64,000 nucleotides of DNA from Mrakia gelida (Eukaryota > Basidiomycota > Tremellomycetes > Cystofilobasidiales > Mrakiaceae), in the NCBI GenBank assembly GCA_024345305.1, contig BRON01000001.1, positions 1-64,000 on the forward strand, read 5' to 3'. The notes under the pieces are model-generated. The model did no database searches and was not told the origin of the DNA. It saw nothing but the letters and a program-made list of their open reading frames with translations. Positions 55,061 to 64,000 of this stretch are shown here, one piece after another. Numbering within the stretch: position 1 is the first letter of the stretch; every line of letters begins with the position of its first letter. Made by a program: the position numbers and the translations under genes.

Positions 55061-58000
55061 ATGAGCTCGAAACGACTCCAACAAGGATCGGAAGAACGAG
55101 AGGAGGAAGGAGAGGTTGGATCGGCAGCGAGTGGGAGTCGGAGGAAACCTACGAGGGCTTGTGAGTCGTTCAGCCTCCTCAGCGTTCCGATATCTGTTTC
55201 GGGGAGGGTTGAGGGCTCAAGGGCTAGGGTTTAGGTGGTTTGGCTTGAGCGAATAAAACGAGGGAGGATGGGGCGGAGAAGAAGGGCAAGGAGGGAGGGA
55301 AGGAAGGGAGGGATGATGAGCTCGAACGATTCCGCTTCGCCTTGTTTGAGGGAGACAAACTCAAGCTGACTTTGGATTGGGTTTGACTTTGGTTGCGGGG
55401 GATAAAAGGTGATAAATGTCGTAGGAATAAGGTTCGTAGATCTCTCTGGAAGGTGGAGGGGGGGGGGATGAGGGATGGGATGGGAAGGGAGGAAGCGAAG
55501 GGTTGAGCTTTAGCTCGCTGGATGGTCGAGTCGAGTTCGGCCGCTGACCCTGCTCGTCTTTGGATTTTGGTTCGTTCAGCATCGATGTGATGGATCAGAT
55601 AGTCCTTTCGTTCGTGAGTTGGGTTCTAGATTTGGGAAGGGAGGGAGGGGAAGGTTTGTGGGACGCTGAACCGAGCTCGTCCCCTTCGTGTTTTCAGGCT
55701 GCACTCAGTGTACGACCCTCGATCTCGACTGCACCTTCATTGAGACTTCCAAGAGGAAGGCTCCTCCTAAAGGGTGAGTTGAGAGCTTCCGAAATCTCCA
55801 CCTCGTCGTTCGCGAAGTTTGACTGACGAACGCGTCCCTCTTCCATCCAGATACGTCGAAACCCTCGAGATCAGGATCGCCAAGATGACCGAACTCCTCT
55901 CTCAAATGCGACCCGACCTCGACCTCGTCGACGTCCTCGGAGGTTCCCTCGTCATCGACCCAGCTTCGTTCGCAGGTCGTCGTCCCGCCATCAAAGTCAA
56001 GGTCGAGAGCTCCTCTTCACCCTCGTCCAGCACTCTCAAAGCCCCATCGAGGAGCGCTACACCTCCTTTCACCTCCTCTTCGACGGTCGTTACATCCTCG
56101 ATGGGAACGATGAGCTTGGGGAAGGACGAGAGACGACAGAAGGGGAAGGAGGAGGCGGAGGACGCGTTCGTGAGGGAGTTCTTGAGGGAGTATCGGTCGA
56201 GTGATTCGAGGTTGTCGTTTCTGGGGAAGGTGAGTCTATCTAGTGACATTGTGGTCCTCCTTCCACTCGAGCTCAGAGCTGACACTCACCTCTCTTTGTC
56301 GCGTCGTTGACTCTTCTCTCGCAGTCGTCGATCCTTCCGCTCCTCTTCGCTGCCATTGGATTCAAGCACGGAGAGAACACGGACAGATACTGGCAAGAGT
56401 ACGCTCTCCATCCTCTCGCCAAGGAGTCCGTGGAGTCCAGAGATCTTCGATGGGAAACGACACCGAACCCTGCATCTCTCCAGGGAGGACCTCCTTGCTC
56501 TCGCGAGTTCCTCGCTATCCACAGTCCGAACATCTTCGACTGCTGGCCAGATCCTCTCCTAGGTGCTCAACTCATCGACGTCTACTTCGCGACGCCGAAC
56601 GAGTGCCTTCCTCTCCTTCAGAAACGAGAGTTTCTTCGGTCAGTCGCGTCCTTCTCGACTCGTCGATTCGCCTTCGCTTTCCTTCACTGACGAGCTCCTT
56701 CCTCTCTCTCTTTGGGCAGACAATACGTTCGTCTCGTGTCGTCCTGCATCTTCTACTCTGCTCACCGCCTCCTGACTCGTCCTTTCTCCTCCTTCGTTCA
56801 CAGCACTCTCATCTGTACTACACCGACCCAGGCTTCGCTGGCTTGTGTCTTCTCATCTTCGCCGTCGGGTCCCTCTACTGCGATGACCCGAGGGTGAGGT
56901 TTCCTCGTGAGGAAGGAGGATATGAAGTGAGAGGTTCGGCGGGATGGATGTGAGTACGAGATCGAGACGGCGAACATCTCGAGCGCTGCTTTTCCGCCTC
57001 CCTCTTCACACCGTCCCACTCGCTGACGTTTTTTGTCTTCATTTCATCACCTCACGCAGATACTACCACGCCTTCCACAAGATTCCACGAGCTGCTTTCG
57101 CTCCGACGGGTGAGCTTTCGTCGAGACGACGAGACGCGTCTATTCTCTTACTCGCGCTCGACCTGAACCCCTCGTCGATCGTTTCAACAGACCTTTGCGA
57201 TCTTCAGACTCCCGTCCTACTCTCCGTTTTCCTCCTGATGCAGGCGGCGAACATGAAGTTCGCGTGGAGCGTCATTCGTGATGGTTTGGGTCGAGCTGTT
57301 GTGAGTTCGATTCCCTCCTTCGACCTCCTTCCCTCTTCTCGAGCTGACTCCATCTTTTCCAGGATGTCGGACTTCATCGGCGAGGAGGGTCGAAGCGATC
57401 TAAGGATCCATTACAGACCGATCTCTATCGACGAGCATTCTGGTGGTGAGTCCCTCTTCTGCTCCTCTCGCCTTTCGCTCGCCTCGTTCTCACGCCCATG
57501 TCCTCCTCTCTTTCCTGGTCTCAGCCTCCACCTCCTCGACATACAGATCTCGAGCCTGAGTGGACGACCTCCCAATCTCTCTGAGGATCAGTCAGTCTCC
57601 TTCACTTGACTCTCTCTCGTCGAAGTCGCAACTGATCTTCGTCACTTCGTTCCTTCGCTTCAGTTTCGACGTCGAGTTGGAGTTCAACCCCGAGCTTTGG
57701 GACGATGGAGAGCCCACTACTCATGGTCATCCGTCACGAATGGAAGCGTTCGTTCTGGAATGCCAGATCTCCAGCATCCTGGCTCGAGTGTGCGAGAAGC
57801 TTGTGAGTTCCCTTCGTTTCGAGACGCGACGCTCGCTCGTTTCTTTCGAGTCTGATCCTCTCATTCGCTTCTTCTCACGCGATCAACAGTACGGAATCAA
57901 GCCTCCTGAATCTGGAATCATGCAGCTCGTCCAACAGTTCGACTCCGAGCTCTCAGCTTGGTTGCAATCGGTTCCTCCTCAGTTCGTTCCTGCTTCATTT

Positions 58001-59201
58001 CTTCGCCGAAAACGTTTCTACCACCCACTGACAGCATTTTGATCGTCCCACAGTCTCAAATGGTACCCTTCTCGACCCAACACCGTCGACTTCAGACTCT
58101 CAGCAAACCTCTACCTCTCGTATCTCTCGTGCATCGTGAGTCGACATCATCCTTCCTTTGATCGCCGCTTTTTCCTGCCACACTCGACCTAGCTGACGCC
58201 ACATTCCCTCCCTCACCCCAAGTCCTACATCCACCGACCTTTCCTTCCTTCTCCTCAACACCCAGTCTCGACATCACCAGCGTCGATGGCGGCGATTCTC
58301 CAAGCGTCGACGGCTTCGATTTCCTGCCTCGGAGAGTTCTACCGGAAGACCTCGGACATGCCTTTGTTCGCCTGGGGACCGATATCTGTCAGTTTGAGCC
58401 TGAGACTCGTCTCGTCGATCGGTTTCGATTACTGATCTCAGTCACGTCCCTTCGTTTGCCGACAGACTGCCACCTTCGTCCTCACTCTCGCCGTTTGGGC
58501 GCCGAAATCAACAGCTTCGGTCCTCGACTCCTCGGTAGCAATGGGATCCGTCGAGGAGGCCATCGATCTGCTCGCAGAGTGTGCGAAGACTTTCTCCTCG
58601 ATCGACAAGGGAAGGTCAGTCGCCACTCGTCCTCATTTTCGCGTCTCGAGAACTTCCTTTCCTCCCAGCTGACGCTCTCTTCCTCTCGCTCCATCCTCTC
58701 TCCTCATCGCTTTACCAGAGTGTGCCTTCTCGTCCTAGCAGCTCCAAGGATCGACTACCTCGCAGAATCCGTCGGTCGTCGAGCAGCTCGAGAGCAAGAG
58801 GTCGCGCGTTACAACGCTGCTCGAGAAGCAAGAGAACGAGTCGCCGTCGCTCCTTCACCCCTCCCTTCTGCCGTCGGAGCACCCTCTACCGACTACCCCT
58901 TACCCAGCCCCAACTATCAACACTCGCCGGATCCCTCTTTCGTCGGATCTCCTCTCGACGCGTCGTCGCTTTCGTCGGATCCGGTTGGAGGAGCAGGAGG
59001 AGGAGGCTTCGACTTCAACTCGTTCTCCGCCGATCCATCGTTTGGGTCCATGTTTCCTGACTTCTTTACCTTCGGAAACGATCCAACCATGGTGAGTTCG
59101 TCTCAGTCCTTTCCCTCGAAGAGTTCCGAGTCGGGCGACTGACTCCTCGATTTCTTTCGTTCTGCTTCGCTCCTCAGACCCTCTTCCCCTCGCACTCGTA
59201 G
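55061..59201 (+). CDS. Zn(II)2Cys6 fungal-specific transcription factor (803 aa)
   Basis: Nineteen exons, all in phase: 55061-55160, 55409-55431, 55580-55613, 55698-55773, 55851-56229, 56325-56638, 56720-56726, 56804-56949, 57060-57109, 57191-57300, 57363-57445, 57525-57590, 57664-57802, 57890-57981, 58054-58135, 58223-58387, 58466-58614, 58719-59091 and 59178-59201. The DNA-binding cluster has Cys 34, 37, 44, 54, 57 and 64 (C-x2-C-x6-C-x9-C-x2-C-x6-C) and is spread over four exons, one of only 23 nt. The middle holds the fungal-specific regulatory domain (GSLYCDDPRV; DVGLHRR; RRAFWC; GRPPNL). The C terminus is Pro/Ser/Gly/Asp/Phe-rich, like an activation domain. A 7-nt exon (56720-56726) is needed to keep frame. 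Target genes are unknown; LYS9 lies 477 bp downstream on the same strand, which is not proof of control. Confidence 0.92.
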
Positions 59202-59677
59202 AGTCCTCATCCCTCTTCAAACCCGCGTCGCTCGATCGTCAATGTACTCCAGGTCAGGAGCTTGATCGAAGCAGGAGAGGGGAACTCGTCGGTTTGGACT
59301 CGAATCGATCTTTGCCCGGCGCGCTCGTTCTACAAGAGTTGGACGCGGCTTTTGCTTTCATCACTACCCCCTATCGAAGACATTTCTATCGATCTACTGA
59401 TCTCCGACTTTCCTCCGATCAGGATCGGACTCGCAAGGCATAGACGAGCGTCCGTCTGTCTCGGAATCTCGCTTTCGCCCGCTTTCCGACCCTCGCGGCT
59501 CCCTTCGTATCCTTCTTTACTCGCACAGGCTCCCTTCTCCCCCCCTATACGCTTCCTTCTTCTAACCACATTCCGTCTTCTACCTCAGGTCAGTTGCTCT
59601 GCTTCTTCGTCGTCTTGTCGCGCCTCCTGCGAACGAACCCTCGCTGACGCTTGTCTTGTTTCCCTCCATCGGCAGAC

Positions 59678-61663
59678 ATGACCTCTCCTCCTTCCAGCAA
59701 GAAAGTTCTCCTTCTAGGAAGTGGATTCGTGGCTGCGCCAGCCGCTGAGTACATCTCTCGACGAGGGACAGTCTTGACTATCGGTGAGCTCCCGACTTTT
59801 GACCCCTCATCGTTTTCGCTTCGCGTCGAGGGCTTCAGCTCACTCCCTAATCCCTCCCCCTCTCCATCTTCGAGCACCTTCAGCCTGCCGAACCCTCTCT
59901 GCTTCTCAGTCCCTCGCCTCGTCAATCGCTTCCTCCATTCCCATCGCCTTCGACGTCGCCTCCGCCTCTCCTCTCGAACTCGACGCCCTCCTCGTCCAAC
60001 ACGACCTCGTCGTTTCCCTCGTCCCACCCTCTCTCCACACCACCGTAATCGAATCAGCCGTCCGAACCAAAACTCACGTCGTCACTACCTCCTACGTTAC
60101 TCAAGCCATGAAGGATCTCGACGAGAAGGCAAGGGGAGCTGGGATCGTCGTCTTCAACGAAATCGGAGTCGACCCTGGGATCGATCATCTTTGGGCGATC
60201 AAGACCATCGATGAAGTTCATCGAGAGGGAGGAAAAGTGAGTGTTCCCAATCACTGTGCCTTCGTTGCTCTGAGTCTTTGACTGAACGAGAAAAACGACG
60301 CGTCGAGCTTGAACTGACCTTCCTCGTTGCTCTTCTCTTCTCGTTAGATCCTCGAGTTCCAGTCCCATTGTGGAAGCGTTCCAGCTCCTGACTGTGCCGA
60401 CAACGCTTTGGGATACAAGTTCGCTTGGTCGCCTCGAGGTTCGATTCTCGCGATGGGGAACTCGGCGCGATACCTCAAGGATGGAAAGGTCGTCGAGGTC
60501 GAGGGATCTGATCTCATGTGCGTTGCAGCCTCCCTGATGCTTCATCCTCCCTGTTTATGCTGACGCTGTGCTCTTTGTTTCTTCTCCCATCTCACAGGAA
60601 GGTCGCTCAGCCTCACACCATCAACTCGACTTCGTTCGTCGCCTTCCCGAACCGCGACTCAATCCCCTTCATCGAGTCCTACGCCATCCCGGAAGCACAG
60701 ACTTGCGCCAGATGGACGCTGAGATACCCTGGGTTCCCCGAAATGCTCGTGGCTTGGAAGGAGATGGGGTTCTTCGATCTGAGCGAAAAGGAGGAGCTCG
60801 CGACCGATTCGAAGATGGAGTTGAACTGGGTGAGTCTCGATCTTCTTCTTGGTAGCTGCTCAACTCAAGCCTTCGACTGATTCTCATGAACTCTCTCTGT
60901 CCTTTCTGCAGGCTGAGCTCATGGCCAAGACCATCGGTGCTGAGGAGGCGACCGAGGAGTGAGTCGACGCGTCGGCCTCTCTCTCTTTCTTCTACTCTTT
61001 TCTTCCTCGCTTGTTCTTGGCGTAAGCTGACTTTTCCCTCGTCTTCCCACCTCCAGATCCATCGTCTCCTCTCTTCTCCTTCTACCCTCGTTCCAAGAAC
61101 CAACCCTCGCCAACGTCCTCATCACCAAGATGAAACATCTCGAGCTCTTCTCCCTCTCGAAGGTCAACAAACGAGGGACCACTTTCGACACTCTCTGCAG
61201 CTACCTCGAGCAGAAGCTCTCGTACCTTCCCGGCGAGAGAGATCGAATCACTCTCCAACATCGGTTCGTCGTCGAACGACGAGACGGGAAGAAGGTTCGT
61301 CGACGTCGTCCTCCCTCCGCCAACGCGTTTGCCTTCGTTCTGACCCTCCTTCTCCTTTTCAGGAGACCCGTATTTCCACCCTTGAAATGTATGGATCATC
61401 GAACGGAGGACCTTCTGCCATGGCGACGCTCGTTGGGACGCCTTGTGGGATCGCGGTTCAGCTCTTGTTTGACGGAGTGCTCTCAAAGACTGGGATCCAG
61501 CAACCGTACGATGAAGAGGTAAGTGACTCCTATACTCTACGCTACCTCAGATGAAGTCGGATTGACCCGCTCTCCTCTCTCCTCTTCTCCTTCTCAGACT
61601 TGTGCGATCTTCAGAGCCGAACTCGCAAAGGAGGGGATCGCGATGGTGGATATGATCTTGTAG
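59678..61663 (+). CDS. LYS9: Saccharopine dehydrogenase (NADP+, L-glutamate-forming), lysine biosynthesis
   Basis: Eight exons in phase: 59678-59783, 59884-60236, 60348-60517, 60598-60829, 60912-60958, 61057-61294, 61363-61518 and 61598-61663, giving 455 aa. The N terminus has the dinucleotide-binding motif KVLLLGSGFVAAP. Family blocks follow: VTTSYVTQAMKDLD, NEIGVDPGIDHLWAIKTIDE, GSVPAPDCADNALGYKFAWS, FPNRDSIPFIESY, TLRYPGFPEML and TSTLxxYG-type ISTLEMYGSSNGGPSAMATL. It makes saccharopine from alpha-aminoadipate semialdehyde and glutamate, the seventh step of the fungal alpha-aminoadipate pathway, in the cytosol. Length matches the yeast enzyme. Two introns (60237-60347 and 60959-61056) each contain GACGCGTC. 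Confidence 0.95.
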
Positions 61664-61849
61664 ATAGCCCTCTCCGAGCTGTACCGTATGTATGCCCTTC
61701 GAGTCCCATATATCGAGGTGAGCTCGCATCGAGAAGGTCGCGAGAGAAGAGGCAGCCGAGTGAGCAAACGCGACGCGTCGAAATGAGAGACTCCTCCAGC
61801 TCTTTCGAACGAAGCCATTCCACTATCCCTTGACGTCCGCGAGGAACTT

Positions 61850-62389
61850 TCATAGTCTATCTAGCTCGTAAGGAGGTAAACGAATCTGACCAGGCGTCTC
61901 GTACGTTGGTGGAGGACGTCTGATCACTTCCTCCTCCCTTTCGTCGACGCGTTCCCTCTCACTTCCCCTCGACGTTTCTCTCACCCTCCTCCCCGCCCCT
62001 TCGGCCGTACTTGAAGGTAAGATTCGAAAGTTCCTGGTCGCCGTGAAAGGAGAGTGGTGAGAGGTCGAAGATGGAAAGATGGGTGAGGAAGTCGAAGCTT
62101 GCGTCGTTGGAAGGGGAGGTGGTCGAACTGAGGAGAGGACCTGCATCCACGCTGGCGTCTTGCTCTTCTTCCTAGGGAGGTAGATGCTAGAAATGGGAGG
62201 GAGAGAGAGACAAGAAGGAGGTCAGGATAGCTCGTCAACGGAAGAACAGTTCGCACTGCCCGACGTCAAGACATCGATACTCCTCGACGCGTACCTTTTG
62301 AAGATCGCCACAGCGCAGACGAGGAATATGAATCCAACGACGGTCCAGGCGACGGCTGGTCTATAAGATGTCTTCTTCGAGTCGTCCAT
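61850..62389 (-). CDS. Small single-pass membrane protein with PY motifs (143 aa)
   Basis: Exon 1 (62295-62389) starts at MDDSKKTSYRPAVAWTVVGF and contains one transmembrane helix (AWTVVGFIFLVCAVAIF) followed by KR. An intron with GTACGC and CTAG ends leads to exon 2 (61850-62186), which is basic just after the membrane (LPRKKSK) and ends with PPPTYETPGQ and LPPYELDRL. PPxY-type motifs bind WW domains of Rsp5-class ubiquitin ligases, so the tail could recruit that ligase. The function of the protein is unknown. The in-frame extension upstream to 62455 has no ATG, so 62389 is the start. Confidence 0.7.
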
Positions 62390-62635
62390 GAAGAAGGGAG
62401 GAGGGGATAGCGATGGTGGTTGGGAGAGCGAAAGGGAGAGGGATTTGTGCCTCACCTGAAATTAAGGTCGTCGGAGTTTCTGAGAGGGAGGTGAAGGGGC
62501 TGAGCGCCGGTACTGAGGGTTTATAGAGCTCATTCAGCCGTCGATGAGATCATCGACTGAGGCCTTTCGCTGCACCAGCAAGGTCGATTGAGAGAGTAAT
62601 GCGTTCAATGATCGATCTCACCCGACGCGGCCCTC

Positions 62636-63879
62636 CTACTTCCCTTCAGCCTCGAACCCTCCCACAGCTGAAGTGTAGGTCTCTTCGAGCCGACTCTTGA
62701 CATAATCTCCAGCAGTGATGGCCTCGTAGCGAGCTGGTCGATCGGCTGAGCAGCAAGTCGAGAAGGGCTGGAACGAAGGCGAAAGAGAGACAGATGCGTC
62801 GAGGTCAGCTCGACTTCCTCGAGGACGCGTGACACTCAGAGAACAGATGTGATCGGTCAGAGAAAAAGGGTGTTTAATGCGTTTACATACATATACAACG
62901 ACGTCGGGACTGATCGGAGACAAAGGTGGGAGAGGGAGTCGTCAGAAAGGTTGAAAACGAGACGAGTCTTCGAAAGCGAAAAGGACTCACTCAGCTGTGA
63001 AGAACACAGGCATGGAGAACCTCTCAACTCCTGAGCGATTGATGGCTCGATGTTTGGTAGAAACGAAGATATCGTCTGGGGAAGAAGGGAGGCGGAAGAA
63101 GAACGAATCAATTGAGTCGGACATCAACGCGAGGCGAGATGGAAGGAAAGAGGTGAGGGAGAACGGACTTGTCCAACGAGCAAACTGATCGCCGATGCTA
63201 ATCAAAACGAGAATCAAAAGAAATCGCGTCAGGAGAAGTGATCGAAGGGGAGATATCGAGAGGAGGAAGTGCGACGAGGAGGGAAGACGCGTCGAGACGA
63301 ACTTGATCACGAAGGTCCCAGGGATGGGGGGAGCAGGGATCCCTGTAGTCAAGAGAGGAAGAAGAATATCGGATCAGATCAGAGCGCGGGGGATTGAAAG
63401 GAGGGAAGACTCGAAGGAAAGGGGACTCACAGATGCCCTGTTTGTTCAAGATCTGAAGAGCTTCGACGCCGTCGAACTGACGAAGAATGGTGAAGCACTG
63501 CAGAGGAATCAACAAGCAAAAAAAAGGAGTTAGTGTCGAGCGTTTGGTGACTCGTCTTCAGCCTGAGGAGAAAAGGGCGTCGTGGCGGGAAGAGAAGAGA
63601 CTCAGCGAGAGGAACGAACGAACCTCGTAATCGCTGTGAGCACCAATCCCGAGAAGTCTGTCGTCGTGAGGACCGGTTTGAGGAGGGTAGAAAAGCAGTC
63701 GCATGATTGCGGCTGGGGTCTGGGTCTGAGAACGTGGCAGAAAGAAGTCAAGATCAAGTCGGACACGCGACTCGCGAGGCAGAAACAAACGAACCTTGTC
63801 GTCGAAGAAGGTTCGTGGCAGTCCGAGAGCTAAAGCGAAGAGGGGGAAGAGAGTCTTTGATAGCGATACGACTTCCTGC
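62636..63879 (-). CDS. 2-oxoglutarate/Fe(II)-dependent oxygenase, isopenicillin-N-synthase-like, 5' truncated by window
   Basis: Visible exons run on the reverse strand from 63794-63879 (FALALGLPRTFFDDK) through about 63624-63727 (MRLLFYPPQTGPHDDRLLG, then GAHSDYE), 63430-63498 (CFTILRQFDGVEALQILNKQ), 63303-63343 (IPAPPIPGTFVIK), 63170-63199 (NIGDQFARWT), 62995-63070 (DIFVSTKHRAINRSGVERFS), a short exon near 62890-62908, and 62636-62767. Metal ligands are the His and Asp of HSDYE and the His of TKHRAIN. The Arg-x-Ser of RFS binds 2-oxoglutarate. The end DRPARYEAITAGDYVKSRLE is typical of fungal members. These enzymes hydroxylate or oxidise small molecules; the substrate is unknown. The N-terminal part lies beyond 64000. 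Confidence 0.88.
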
Positions 63880-64000
63880 CTGATGTAAGACGAGCCAAAG
63901 GGGCAAAGAGTCAGCTTCGTTTTGATTTCGACGCGTCACACAACTCGACGGCTCTCTCTCCTCTCCTGCCCTCCTCTGTCCCAGCCTCTATCTCGTCGCC

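Noticed and set aside
55061..61663. The Zn2Cys6 factor as the dedicated regulator of LYS9
   Set aside because: Only adjacency supports this. I see no binding-site pair (CGG-type) arrangement that I can defend, and lysine regulators are not generally linked to LYS9.

Overview
The window looks like the left end of a chromosome-scale scaffold from a basidiomycete, most likely a Pucciniomycotina red yeast (Sporobolomyces/Rhodotorula type). The evidence is TTAGGG-type telomere repeats, very intron-dense genes with short GTGAGT...CTGAC...CAG introns, tRNA genes that are nearly all interrupted, a Zn(II)2Cys6 regulator, and the fungal alpha-aminoadipate lysine gene LYS9. The organism call is inference. 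Bases 1-1020 are not fungal: they are cloning vector (F-plasmid ccdB, lambda cos, an I-CeuI site and a CACGTG cloning site) joined directly to the telomere.

Layout. 1025-1168 is the telomere (CCCTAA x24). 1170-4726 and 4775-8785 are two copies of a subtelomeric unit separated by an internal telomere tract (4727-4774), an arrangement like yeast Y' elements. Each unit starts with a completely G-free stretch, carries a 330-bp tandem array, and ends in a structured inverted-repeat element; a third copy of that element lies at 18454-18621. 9122-10163 holds relics of Ty3-type and copia-type retroelements. 10.2-18.4 kb has a few poorly recognisable genes (an S/P-rich protein, an F-box fragment, two hypotheticals, one with an in-frame stop).

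18.8-37.2 kb is gene-poor and tRNA-rich. It has eleven tRNA genes (Ile, Pro, Lys x2, Val x2, Ala, Glu x2, Phe, Tyr). The two Lys copies, with introns over 100 nt, sit in inverted orientation 16 kb apart, each followed by the same repeated 3' trailer. Val and Glu copies also occur in opposite orientation either side of 26.3-34.7 kb. That block is a degenerate satellite-like array in which a GACGCGTC-like box recurs about every 130-200 bp. The layout recalls tRNA-flanked heterochromatin or a centromere-like domain, but that is inference.

37.3-64 kb is ordinary gene-dense euchromatin: a charged coiled-coil-type hypothetical; a type I membrane protein; an Old Yellow Enzyme oxidoreductase with an apparent 1-nt frameshift; a PLAC8-family Cys-rich protein; two head-to-head paralogous multi-pass membrane proteins; a Zn2Cys6 transcription factor; saccharopine reductase (LYS9); a small PY-motif membrane protein; and a 2-oxoglutarate/Fe(II) oxygenase cut by the window end. 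These genes are individually transcribed. I see no operon-like or biosynthetic cluster logic beyond the duplicated membrane-protein pair.
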